Shown: positions 1 to 8,659 of the stretch, piece after piece
Layout: every line of letters begins with the position of its first letter
Position numbering within the stretch: the stretch's first letter is position 1
Origin: an uncultured Oscillospiraceae bacterium
Lineage (GTDB): Bacteria > Bacillota > Clostridia > Oscillospirales > Acutalibacteraceae
Direction: 5' to 3'
NCBI GenBank assembly: GCA_900543795.1
Contig: UQSH01000003.1
Span: forward strand, 1 to 64,000
Length of the DNA: 64,000 nt
The notes under the pieces: model-generated
Database searches by the model: none
Told to the model about the DNA's origin: nothing
What the model saw: only the letters and a program-made list of their open reading frames with translations
Position numbers and translations under genes: made by a program

Positions 1-1
1 A

Positions 2-556
2 AGTGATAGTTTTGCATGCATATTAAAAGGAGACCAAGAGCCAGATGCATTAAAAAAACTTGTTGGAAATATGAAAAATGCGGTTCAAGCTGGTGTTGGA
101 ATGGTTGTGACAGCTGGAATAGTAGAACAAGTGCATGCGTATTTGGATATAAGAGAAGCGCATGAGTGTGCGGTGGATGTAATAGAAATTTGCCGAATAG
201 GTAAGCAAGGTGAAGGGTATGCCTGTTTGTCAGAAGTTTTACTAGAGCGAGCGGTTCGAAAAGATGGGGGAAATCCATATCTGCAAGAGTTTGTAAAAAA
301 ATATTTAGGAGTGTTGGAAGAATATGATGCTTGTCATCATACAGAGCTGGTGCATACGGCACAAGTTCTGGTAGATAATATGGGGATTCGAACAAAAACA
401 GCGGAAGCATTATTCCTCCATAGAAATTCATTGCTTCGCAGACTTCAAAAAATTGAAATGTTAACAGGATTAAATTTGTCAGATGGTAACTGCTTGCTTC
501 AGCTCGGTATTGCATTGAAAATACGTCCGTATGTGGGCGATATGCCTATAATATAA
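2..556 (+). CDS. PucR/CdaR-type transcriptional regulator, C-terminal part (5' end outside window)
   Basis: The frame is open from base 2, so this is the 3' part of a longer gene and the ATG at 71 is internal. The last ~60 residues contain a helix-turn-helix of the PucR C-terminal type: residues around RTKTAEALFLHRNSLLRRL, followed by a typical LTGLNLSD stretch. Family members are activators or repressors of purine, amino-acid or sugar-acid catabolism and carry variable sensor domains upstream; here the sensor part is mostly missing. The next gene is a nitrilase-family amidohydrolase in the same direction, a plausible regulatory target (inference). A terminator follows the stop. Confidence 0.75.
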   Translation, partial: SDSFACILKGDQEPDALKKLVGNMKNAVQAGVGMVVTAGIVEQVHAYLDIREAHECAVDVIEICRIGKQGEGYACLSEVLLERAVRKDGGNPYLQEFVKKYLGVLEEYDACHHTELVHTAQVLVDNMGIRTKTAEALFLHRNSLLRRLQKIEMLTGLNLSDGNCLLQLGIALKIRPYVGDMPII

Positions 557-592
557 CAAAAATAAAATTAAAAGTACGATAATAAATGTGCA

Positions 593-616
593 AGGTGCAG
601 CGTTTGCTGCATCTTT
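593..616 (+). terminator. Rho-independent terminator after the PucR-type gene
   Basis: GGTGCAGC and GCTGCATC pair across a GTTT loop (one G-U pair) and are followed directly by a run of six T. It separates the regulator from the nitrilase gene. Confidence 0.8.
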
Positions 617-704
617 TTTCGTGCATGCTGAATCTCGCTTGAGAAAAGAAGAGGTGCTATAATATTAAAAATAAAATGACATGGTTGCAAAGGAGGAGAA
701 GATC

Positions 705-1490
705 ATGGAAAGACAGTTTAAAATTGCTCTTGTACAATATCAGAGTGTGCTTGGCGATCTTCAAAAAAATGCAGAACGAGCAGTTGAAATGGTGCGGGAA
801 GCTGCGTTGGAGGGGGCGAAAATTATTTGTTTTCCAGAAATGTTTAATACTGGATATAATTTTCAATTGATAGGTGAGAAATTCTATGAATATGGAGAAG
901 CGATCAATGACTATACAATTGCACAGCTTCAAAAGGTGGCAAGAGAATGTTCGTGTTATGTGATCGCACCGATTACACTTGAAAAAAAAGTAAAAGGCGT
1001 ATTTTATAATGCTGCCGTTGTAATTGATAATGATGGGGAAATTATGGGGGATTATTCAAAACATCATCTATGGGCAGCAGAGCGCTATTATTTTCATGCC
1101 GGAGAGGATATACCAGTTTTTAATACAAAATATGGGAAGATTGGCGTGATGATTTGTTATGATGCTGGATTCCCAGAGGTTGCAAGAATTCTCGCCCTGA
1201 AAGGCGCCGAACTGATTTTTATGCCTAGTGCATGGAGGGTTCAAGACTGGGATATGTGGAATTTAAATATTCCGCAAAGAGCGTTAGAGAATACTCTCTT
1301 TGTGGCAGGAGTAAATCGTTTTGGACATGAGGGTGACCTGTATATGTTTGGAAATAGTAAGGTGGCCGATTGGCGAGGAAGAATTATTGCAGAGAGCAAA
1401 GAAGAAAAAGAAGAAATTAATTATCTTCGGTGTAATTATCGCTATCATCATTATTGCTGTTGCTATTGGCAGCAAGCCAAAAGATTATGA
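705..1490 (+). CDS. Carbon-nitrogen hydrolase (nitrilase superfamily), 3' end replaced by foreign sequence
   Basis: The start is ATG 705 (MERQFKIAL), preceded by AAGGAGGAG at a good distance; the upstream in-frame ATG at 681 has no such site. The nitrilase triad is visible: Glu in CFPEMFNTGY, Lys in YSKHHLW and Cys in ICYDAGFPE. Family members hydrolyse amides or carbamoyl compounds (N-carbamoylputrescine, beta-ureidopropionate, omega-amides); the substrate cannot be told. The protein looks normal up to GRIIAESKEEKEE, where the usual C-terminal strand and tail should follow. Instead the reading frame enters the next gene out of frame (NYLRCNYRYHHYCCCYW) and stops. The last ~17 residues are therefore not native. 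See the finding on the junction near 1400. Confidence 0.8.
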   Translation: MERQFKIALVQYQSVLGDLQKNAERAVEMVREAALEGAKIICFPEMFNTGYNFQLIGEKFYEYGEAINDYTIAQLQKVARECSCYVIAPITLEKKVKGVFYNAAVVIDNDGEIMGDYSKHHLWAAERYYFHAGEDIPVFNTKYGKIGVMICYDAGFPEVARILALKGAELIFMPSAWRVQDWDMWNLNIPQRALENTLFVAGVNRFGHEGDLYMFGNSKVADWRGRIIAESKEEKEEINYLRCNYRYHHYCCCYWQQAKRL

Positions 1491-2139
1491 TTTTGATAAT
1501 CCCGTAGCACAAGTAACGGTTGATACTATTCTCAACGACTTCAACAATGACCCTGCTACTGCTTCTGAAAAATATTCAGACCAGGTAATCGCTGTAACAG
1601 GTCAAGTTGGCTCAATCCAAGATAGTTATGCTTGCATCCGTGCTTATGACGATGATAATTGGCTCTACAATGTTAATGTCTATATGGAAAACAATGAAGA
1701 CTTGAAGAATTTTAAGGTTGGCGACACTATCACAATCGAGGGTGTATGCGACAAAACAACTATTTTCGGTGATGTTGATGTTCGCAAGTGTATAATTACT
1801 GACAAATTCGCCGTTGTTCCTGATTATGACAATGCTGAAAAGGTTGATATCAATGATTTTGTAAAGGCATATAAGGATAATCAAGTTAGTGCCGATGAGA
1901 AGTACAAGGGTAAGACAGTAGAGTTTACAGCCGAAGTCACTTATATAGCCGATGAGTATGTTGTTGTTCAGCCATCAAATGCAGACGCATTCGACTGGGA
2001 TTGTGATGTGCAGATCTGCTTCGAAGATATGGATGATTTGAAGAAGGTTTCTGAAGGAAATGAATTCACAATTGTTGGCGAATGCTATGGTAAGGCTGAT
2101 ATGTACACATCAAAGATTTGTCGTGCTATCGTAAAGTAA
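1399..2139 (+). pseudogene. Membrane-anchored protein with two tRNA_anti-like OB-fold domains, 5' end lost
   Basis: The frame codes for a lysine-rich start (KKKKKK), one membrane segment (LIIFGVIIAIIIIAVAIG) and then two copies of an OB-fold module of the tRNA_anti-like type. The first includes YSDQVIAVTGQVGSIQ and the second YKGKTVEFTAEVTYIA. Such proteins are extracytoplasmic in many gut bacteria and their function is not known. No start codon with a ribosome binding site belongs to this protein: in-frame sequence upstream of ~1399 is the nitrilase gene read in another frame. A native start was probably a few codons before the lysine run. The frame stays intact to the stop at 2139, so only the 5' end is affected. 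If translated now, the nearest start is ATG 1321. Confidence 0.65.
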
Positions 2140-2220
2140 TATATGATCATAAGACGAAGATAGCGATTAAAGCTAAAATATTATGGGCTTCCTAATATTA
2201 ACCATTGTTTGACAAAATCA

Positions 2221-2250
2221 ATCCCTGTTCTGAGAAATCAGAACAGGGAT
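2221..2250. terminator. Strong bidirectional terminator hairpin
   Basis: ATCCCTGTTCTGA and TCAGAACAGGGAT form a perfect 13-bp stem with a GAAA loop followed by TTTT on the plus strand. It sits between the convergent OB-fold gene and the giant Ig-repeat gene and can serve both. Confidence 0.85.
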
Positions 2251-2306
2251 TTTATACACCTGTATGAACAATAACAATTATATTGCTAAGAATCTGTACT
2301 CTGCAT

Positions 2307-5300
2307 TTAATATACAAAGTCCTTCTCGCAGGTGTTTATGAAATTCATAAATATACTTTTATAAAATTCTCTTCGGGAAGTATCCTCCACAGAGCATATA
2401 AGTGCATAATCGCGGACATTAATATATCCGTTTTTATCAATATCAAGTGCAACCATCGGCACATTTAACTCAAGAGAAGCATTAACATCTAATATTTCTG
2501 TTCTGTTAAAGGTACCGTTATTGAATTCAACAGTGTGAATACCTGATTGTAAATCACATTCAAGAATTCCGTTTTCATCGGTTGCACCGATTAACGTACC
2601 GTCAACATAAATATTAACTCCGTTAAGGGCAAACTTACCTTCCTCCTCGCCGATAACTTCAAGTACAGTTGTTTTAAATACTGTTCTATACTCCTCCGGC
2701 ACTATAATCACATTATACTCAGGGCTTTGATAGCTTTCGAGCCCTTCGACGTTTACTGCCTTAAATGTAAAAGAATAATTGCCTACTTGGGAAACCACAA
2801 GTGTATTTCCGTCAATCTGCACCCAGCCATTACCGTCATTATAATAATAGCTGATATCCGAACCTCCATTAGGAGAAGTCAAAGTAAATGTTACAGCTTC
2901 TGTGGTTTCATGTCCCAACGTTCCGTCAGGGGTAACGAAAAGCACGGGTCTTTCTGCTACAATAAAGTTTGAAACATTTATAACCTCAGTTGAAGTAATA
3001 CCGTTTTTACCTGTCAATACAAAAACATAATTACCATTTTCGCTTACTTCAAATGAGTCTGTGCCTGTTATGTCAACACCGTTTACGCATACTGATTCAA
3101 GGCCGGCTTCGCCTGTAATGACATTAAATAAAATGTTGTAAGGTGTCTTGGTATTTTCTGTGTTTTCAAGGGTATATTCAAGTGTCGGCACTACGGTATC
3201 TATCATAACCGGGTAGCTGTCCGAAGGATTGCTTTCGACGCCTGCTCCGTTAACTGCCTTGAATATATATGAAGCATTCACATCATAGTCAACAACAATT
3301 GTAGAACCTTTCTCAGCCGGCAACCACACCTGACCGCCGTCTTTGCTGTAATAATATGTTACCCCTGAGATTGCTTCATTCAATATGCTGAAGCTGAATT
3401 TTACACCATCCGCACTCCAACGTCCGAATGTACCTTCAAAATCCACACGGACGACAGGCTCGGTCTTGTCAAGCTTAACAATAAAGTCGTCAGTAGTTTC
3501 CGTTTCATTTGACGCATAGGAAACAGCTTTGAATCTGTAACTGCCTATGCCCTGCTCAGCTACATTAAGAGTATCACCGTCAAGCTCAGTCCATTCGCCT
3601 TCGTTAAGGCTGTAATAATACCTGTATATTCCCGAAAAGGCAGAGGATGAAAGCTTGATTGTTACATCTTTAGAGGTCCAATTATCACTCTCGTATACAT
3701 CTCCGCCTGATTCAGCGGTTATCTGTATATCAGTCGGAGCATCTCTTTCAATAATATAACCTCCTGTTAGCCTGATTTCTGAAATATTTCCTGCCTTATC
3801 AATTGCTCTTGCCTCGGCATAGCCTTTAAAGTCAGCATCCTGAACAGGCCTTGAATTTTCGTCATAAACTGCCCATTCACCAATTGGATTGCCGTTTTCA
3901 CTAACAAAGCGATATTCTATTCTGTCTATTCCGGCGATTCCGTAATCCTCTGCAGTAACCGTCAGCTCTGTTGTTTTATTGAAAAAAAGACCAAATGTTA
4001 ATTCATTAATAAATCTTGCAAATCCGCCTGTATCTTTATGCTCGACAGAAATACCTGTAACAGAAGGCTTCTCCTTATCAATATTTTCTATGGAAATGCT
4101 CTGTTCACTTTCAAGCTTACTATTTGAAATAATCTTTACAGTGTATACGTCATTTTCATCAACAGTAAATGAAGTATGGCTTTCAATCAACTCACCGTTA
4201 AGATAGACGGAGGCTATTCCCGAAGCGCCCACAGTGCAATCAATAATCTGAACAGAATATGATTGATTTGTAATTTCCGTTATATCCTGCACAAGACTGA
4301 AACTTGGTATAACCTTATCTATTTTCACAGGATAAGCCTGAGTCGAATCACTTTCAAATCCTACACTGTTAACCGCCTTAAAATAATATAAAGCATCGGT
4401 ATTTTCAGTAATTATTAAAGTATCAGAAGTCATTTCCTGCCATTCGCCACCGTTGACGTTATAATAGTAGGTAACTTTGTCAAGCTTATGTGTACTGTCT
4501 AATGTGAATGAAACATCATTATTAACCCATTCCCCGTTGTATCCGCCTGTATCTACACTTACAACAGGCTTTCCGTAAATGATTATTTTAAATTCTGCCG
4601 ATGCAGACAAGCCATAGTGTTCATAAACGACGGTAACAGTCTGTTCTTCATTAAGCAGATTGAAATTAATATTTGAATCATCAATCGTATAATCAAATAC
4701 TTCTTCACGCGGAGCATTGCTGTAATTTGCATAAACATGAAGATTGGTTAAATCAAGTTCATTTTCTCCCTCAATATATTGATACCTGGGGCTTTCAATA
4801 TCAATTGACTCAACAGCCTTTGAATGAATCTTTATCGGAAAGACGGCACGGAACTGGTGTCCTGCCCTTGTCAGTGTAATTATAATATACTGTTCTTTAT
4901 CAATCAGTGATGTGTCAATTTCACTGACCTCATAATCGGTAACATTTACAGAGATTAAAGAGTCTCCATAACTGTCTGCATCAGGATAATATTGCTCCAA
5001 ATCGGAGCGATTATATATTGCCGAAACCTCGAGTCCTGTTAAATCAAGCTCTGTGTCGCCCTCTATATAATCATATTTTTCAGGTGCCTTAACTGCAATA
5101 TTATTCGGCTGAAGTTCAATAATAGTTATTTCCTTGGAAGCCTCGGCATAAGAACCCGAAACTGAAGTTAAACCTTCTCTGCCGAAAACCCATAAATTGG
5201 TTTTGCCTGCCGATTTGCCGTATACCGTACCGTCTGAATCAACATAAGCGTAGGTGTTTTCGGTATTTCCGCTTGTACTGCTCCATTCCGCCTTCCATGG

Positions 5301-7244
5301 ACGCTCCCCATCATCTGTGGAAAGTCCCCAGTGAACATCTTTAGTGTTTATTCGCGAAGGTGAGAATATTGCGGTATAGCTACGCGGAAAATCCTTAACT
5401 ACATAATAATTGCCTGTTATAGATGCATTGACAAGATTATTAACCGATGCACCTCTGACATCAAAGGTTATAGAGGCTGAAACACCGCCTATGGTCGCAG
5501 TAATTGTGACTGACCTTGAATTGTAGATTGTCAGTCCGCCCGAATCAAGACCGAGAACATTTCCGTTTTCATCAACTGATGCAACTGAAGGATCAGAACT
5601 GGCCCATAAAACATTATTTAATAAATCGGGATCATAATCAGCAGGAAAAATTTCAGTAATATTAATACTTGCTTGTTTTCCTTCCTCCAGGAATGAGTCA
5701 CGGCTGCCTGTGAGAATGTTTGTAGTAAAGCCGCTCCCCTTTTCAAGTGAAAAGCTTGTTATCGGTACTCCTGATGAAACTTGCTTTTCAGCTTCAAAAA
5801 CCGTACCATTGTATGATACCTTTGCATAAATACGAATTATTCCTACACCTGTGGCAGTCAGATTTCCGTCAGTATCAATACTTGCAAAACCGTTATCAGC
5901 CGGAGAATCCGATGATGCTATTATAAGCTCGCCTGTTTGCGAATGATATAATCCCCATTCGCGAATAACTGCACTGTTTGAGTTGAGTCTTTCGGGAGTT
6001 ACATCTGCTGTATATTTATTAGTTTCATTAACAGCAACATCGTCATATCCGTTAATTTCAACACCTGTTATAGTTGCACCAATAACATTTTTGTTTATTT
6101 TAAGAGTAACTGTTTTTGTAACTCCATCTATTGTGGCAGAAATGTCAACATTTTTATAAAGAGAAATGCCTTGACCTGCATCAAGAGCTGTAACATGACC
6201 GTCCTGGGTAATAACAGCTGCTGTGGGATCTGAGCTTTCCCATACAACACTGCCTGTATATGCACCTGCGGGGATAACATCTGCAACAGAAAGCTGTGTT
6301 GTTTCTCCTTCTTTCACTTCAAGATTACCGCAGATAGCAAAATCCTCAACAGGCAATTCCTCAGGACTTACTACTGTAAATTCAATGGTATCCGAAACAG
6401 TTGCATAAAGCGCACTTTCAGGATTAACACGAATCGTTACTTTACCAGGTGAAGTAAATGTTACAAGACCATCTGATGTTATTGTAGCATGCTTGCTTGA
6501 TTCTGTATCAATAACCTTGCCCACAGTCCATTTAACACCCTGCTTTAACCTGACAGGAGTTACAGCACCGTATAGTTTAATTTGAACACCTACAGCAACA
6601 ATCTTTGGCACTGTTTTTTTATTTGTAATATGAACACCTGTGGGCCAAAGATTACCTGCAAAGCTTTGGTCTACTGCAACCTCAGCTGTATCACTTGCCA
6701 AAACATAGCCGGTTTCACTCACAAGGCGTGCAGTAATTGTAATAGTCATATTTTCAAGCAGAGTTTCAAGAGCGGCACCCAAATCTGCATTTATGCCCTT
6801 GACTATTGCAACAACAACATCGGTATTAAGGTCGCTGTCGTTCAAATCTATACCTGCATCTGCAAATGCTTTTTCAATGGCATCTGCTGTTGCATTACCA
6901 ATAATCGGCATTGTACGAACATCATTGTCAAGCCAATAGTTTATTACGGCAGCTTTTGAATAGTCATATGCCGTAACCTTACCGTTTTCATCAACATCTG
7001 CAAGAAGAGGCATATTGCTTTCCCATTCAATATATGAACCTTCGGGATATACACTTTCTGAATACACAGTTAACTGAACAGAATCATATTCTGTAATATG
7101 AAGGACCTCAGTCAATTCAGCATCATTGTAATAAATTTTGATATCTTCGCCGGAAGCGGAAACTGTTACACCCGGGAAAAGAATTGAAAGTATAAATGTT
7201 AAGCATAAAACTATAACCATAGATTTTTTAGCAATGTTTTTCAA
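2307..7244 (-). CDS. Giant secreted Ig-repeat surface protein with C-terminal half-dockerin
   Basis: 1645 residues. It starts with TTG, preceded by AAAGGGGGA. A signal peptide ends near residue 31 (VTVSAS). BIG2-like modules follow, with motifs such as WESSDPTAAVITQDG (~335) and WASSDPSVASVDENG (~548). Two Big_3-like modules (YDYIEGDTELDLTGL ~720 and YQYIEGENELDLTNL ~820) come next, then four copies of a module with a YYY...GG.W core near residues 925, 1210, 1296 and 1465. Around 1080 is an F.N.LTFGLFF motif, also found twice in the other giant protein here. Near 1600, DIDKNGYINVRDYALI matches one calcium-binding half of a type I dockerin, but the second half is absent. No LPXTG-type anchor is present. 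The likely role is cell-surface adhesion or carbohydrate binding (inference). Confidence 0.8.
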   Translation of the reverse strand: MKNIAKKSMVIVLCLTFILSILFPGVTVSASGEDIKIYYNDAELTEVLHITEYDSVQLTVYSESVYPEGSYIEWESNMPLLADVDENGKVTAYDYSKAAVINYWLDNDVRTMPIIGNATADAIEKAFADAGIDLNDSDLNTDVVVAIVKGINADLGAALETLLENMTITITARLVSETGYVLASDTAEVAVDQSFAGNLWPTGVHITNKKTVPKIVAVGVQIKLYGAVTPVRLKQGVKWTVGKVIDTESSKHATITSDGLVTFTSPGKVTIRVNPESALYATVSDTIEFTVVSPEELPVEDFAICGNLEVKEGETTQLSVADVIPAGAYTGSVVWESSDPTAAVITQDGHVTALDAGQGISLYKNVDISATIDGVTKTVTLKINKNVIGATITGVEINGYDDVAVNETNKYTADVTPERLNSNSAVIREWGLYHSQTGELIIASSDSPADNGFASIDTDGNLTATGVGIIRIYAKVSYNGTVFEAEKQVSSGVPITSFSLEKGSGFTTNILTGSRDSFLEEGKQASINITEIFPADYDPDLLNNVLWASSDPSVASVDENGNVLGLDSGGLTIYNSRSVTITATIGGVSASITFDVRGASVNNLVNASITGNYYVVKDFPRSYTAIFSPSRINTKDVHWGLSTDDGERPWKAEWSSTSGNTENTYAYVDSDGTVYGKSAGKTNLWVFGREGLTSVSGSYAEASKEITIIELQPNNIAVKAPEKYDYIEGDTELDLTGLEVSAIYNRSDLEQYYPDADSYGDSLISVNVTDYEVSEIDTSLIDKEQYIIITLTRAGHQFRAVFPIKIHSKAVESIDIESPRYQYIEGENELDLTNLHVYANYSNAPREEVFDYTIDDSNINFNLLNEEQTVTVVYEHYGLSASAEFKIIIYGKPVVSVDTGGYNGEWVNNDVSFTLDSTHKLDKVTYYYNVNGGEWQEMTSDTLIITENTDALYYFKAVNSVGFESDSTQAYPVKIDKVIPSFSLVQDITEITNQSYSVQIIDCTVGASGIASVYLNGELIESHTSFTVDENDVYTVKIISNSKLESEQSISIENIDKEKPSVTGISVEHKDTGGFARFINELTFGLFFNKTTELTVTAEDYGIAGIDRIEYRFVSENGNPIGEWAVYDENSRPVQDADFKGYAEARAIDKAGNISEIRLTGGYIIERDAPTDIQITAESGGDVYESDNWTSKDVTIKLSSSAFSGIYRYYYSLNEGEWTELDGDTLNVAEQGIGSYRFKAVSYASNETETTDDFIVKLDKTEPVVRVDFEGTFGRWSADGVKFSFSILNEAISGVTYYYSKDGGQVWLPAEKGSTIVVDYDVNASYIFKAVNGAGVESNPSDSYPVMIDTVVPTLEYTLENTENTKTPYNILFNVITGEAGLESVCVNGVDITGTDSFEVSENGNYVFVLTGKNGITSTEVINVSNFIVAERPVLFVTPDGTLGHETTEAVTFTLTSPNGGSDISYYYNDGNGWVQIDGNTLVVSQVGNYSFTFKAVNVEGLESYQSPEYNVIIVPEEYRTVFKTTVLEVIGEEEGKFALNGVNIYVDGTLIGATDENGILECDLQSGIHTVEFNNGTFNRTEILDVNASLELNVPMVALDIDKNGYINVRDYALICSVEDTSRREFYKSIFMNFINTCEKDFVY

Positions 7245-7560
7245 AAATAATCCCCCTTTACAGTAAAAGAAAATTCTATATATGTATTTTTAACATATCT
7301 TTTCAAATTTTACAAATGAAATAAAATAATATATTAGGATAAGTAAATATAAATTCCTGACCATCATTCTTCATACCGACCAAGATAATATCCGTTCATG
7401 AGACAAAACAGGTTTTAGAACCAGACGCTGTACCCTTTCAGATGTTATTTTCCTGAACAGATATACGGTTGGTACTTTTTTCAGGTGCTCCTGATGATAT
7501 AGCACAGGCAACAGATTTGAGTTTGATAATCTGTTGCCTTATTCTTTGCTGAAGACCAAT
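7245..7560. other. Intergenic stretch with no recognisable intact gene
   Basis: AT-rich sequence upstream of the giant minus-strand gene probably holds its promoter, but no clear -35/-10 pair stands out. From ~7380 to 7500 the composition is less AT-rich and short frames are broken by stops in every register, as expected of decayed coding sequence; the source gene is not identifiable. A terminator-like hairpin closes it at 7507-7538. Confidence 0.4.
7507..7538 (+). terminator. Terminator-like hairpin in decayed region
   Basis: GGCAACAGATT and AATCTGTTGCC form an 11-bp perfect stem with a 10-nt loop, followed by TTATTCTTT. No intact gene lies upstream on the plus strand, so it may be left from a lost gene. 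Confidence 0.6.
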
Positions 7561-7595
7561 AATCATAACCACCAGTTGAACTGGTGGTTATGATT
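7561..7595. repeat. Perfect 35-nt palindrome (17-1-17)
   Basis: AATCATAACCACCAGTT, a single G, then its exact reverse complement. There is no T-run after it, so it is not a typical terminator. It lies directly before the recombinase-like remnant. Palindromes of this form occur near mobile-element ends, but no transposase is present here. Confidence 0.7.
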
Positions 7596-7720
7596 TAAGA
7601 ATGCTGATTGATAAGATTGAAATATCCGAAACTGACGGCAAGCTTGATATAAGCATTACACTTAACGGTAAATTCAAGGAACATAGCTTGAATTACAATG
7701 AATTAGAAACACTCAATTAA
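7580..7720 (+). pseudogene. Possible C-terminal remnant of a serine recombinase
   Basis: The frame from ~7580 to TAA 7720 encodes a tail with LIDKIEISETDGKLDISITL, resembling the LI.RIE... beta-rich end of large serine recombinases. A stop at 7577-7579 and the palindrome cut it off on the 5' side. Only about 46 residues remain, so identification is tentative. Confidence 0.3.
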
Positions 7721-7724
7721 TCTA

Positions 7725-7770
7725 TTGCAAAACGGGAATAAATCTGATATAATTGGTATAAATACCAATT
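7725..7770 (+). promoter_or_regulatory. Sigma-A promoter with overlapping operator-like inverted repeat for the TetR-family gene
   Basis: TTGCAA (7725-7730), a 17-nt spacer and TATAAT (7748-7753). An inverted repeat AATTGGTAT-AA-ATACCAATT (7751-7770) overlaps the -10 box and the start of transcription, the usual position of a TetR-family autoregulatory operator. The gene starts 22 nt further on. Confidence 0.75.
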
Positions 7771-7791
7771 AAGAAACGGAAGTGAAAGCAT

Positions 7792-8523
7792 TTGGCAATA
7801 CGAAAATCCAGTATACCTACCAAAAATCATATACTTGCAGTCAGTGCAAAGCTACTCTTAGAGCAGGGCTACCGAGATACCACTATGAAGCAAATTGCAA
7901 ATATGGCAGGTGTGTCCGTCAGCAGTATGCAGAACTTTTTTCGCAATAAGGAAGGCTTGATTGCCGAGCTGGTCAGTATTATGTTTTCCGGTCAGTTTAA
8001 CACGGCAAAGCAATCATCGAAGGCTTCACTTACGCCCATTTATACTTATGCTGTGGAAACAGCCATTCAGATCGTCTTAACCGAACGAAACGAAAATCTG
8101 AGGGAGATCTACACCGAGGCATACACAATGCCCGACACGCTGGAATATATCCATCAGAACATGGCGAAAGAACTGAAAGCCATTTTCGGTGAACGTTTCC
8201 CCGATTATGAGGAAAGTCAGTTTTACGAAATTGACATCGGAACGGCGGCGTTGATGCGTGGGTATATGGCAAAGCCTTGCGACGTGCATTTTCCGCTTTA
8301 CAGAAAAATCGAACGGTTTTTAACCGCTTCTCTTCGAATTTACCGTGTCGGCGAGGAAGAAATCGAGCAGATACTTGCATTTATTCGCAGTCTTGATCTA
8401 AACCAACTTGCCGATGGTGTTCTGCGGCAATTGTTTGAGCAGTTGGAGAATTATTTTGAAAGTGATTTTTCCGAAGCTCACCAGACGACACAAGCCAATG
8501 CTACGGATGGACAATCACATTGA
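7792..8523 (+). CDS. TetR/AcrR-family transcriptional regulator
   Basis: 243 residues starting at TTG 7792. The N-terminus is a TetR-type helix-turn-helix: ILAVSAKLLLEQGYRDTTMK, then QIANMAGVSVSSMQNFFRNK (Val and Phe replace the commoner Val/Tyr in the recognition helix). The C-terminal ligand-binding part is not assignable to a subfamily. The inverted repeat at 7751-7770 is a good candidate for its own binding site. It precedes the giant SPATG-anchored protein by 136 nt without an intervening terminator, so it may control that gene as well (inference). Codon choice here is more GC-rich than in the housekeeping genes to the right, matching the first half of the next gene. Confidence 0.85.
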   Translation: MAIRKSSIPTKNHILAVSAKLLLEQGYRDTTMKQIANMAGVSVSSMQNFFRNKEGLIAELVSIMFSGQFNTAKQSSKASLTPIYTYAVETAIQIVLTERNENLREIYTEAYTMPDTLEYIHQNMAKELKAIFGERFPDYEESQFYEIDIGTAALMRGYMAKPCDVHFPLYRKIERFLTASLRIYRVGEEEIEQILAFIRSLDLNQLADGVLRQLFEQLENYFESDFSEAHQTTQANATDGQSH

Positions 8524-8659
8524 TTGGTGCCGCTTTCCTCATACATTGTCCCCCTCAAATTTTGGGCCTTGTTTCAACCCTTTGCTGTAATCCGTACAAC
8601 AAAGGAATCCCCGTCTATTCACCCACTCATTCTGGTTATACTTTAGGGAGGTATCTTTT

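Noticed and set aside
6582..6959. Cysteine-rich 125-codon plus-strand frame
   Set aside because: Antisense to the Ig-repeat gene; the cysteines come from reverse complements of alanine and threonine codons.
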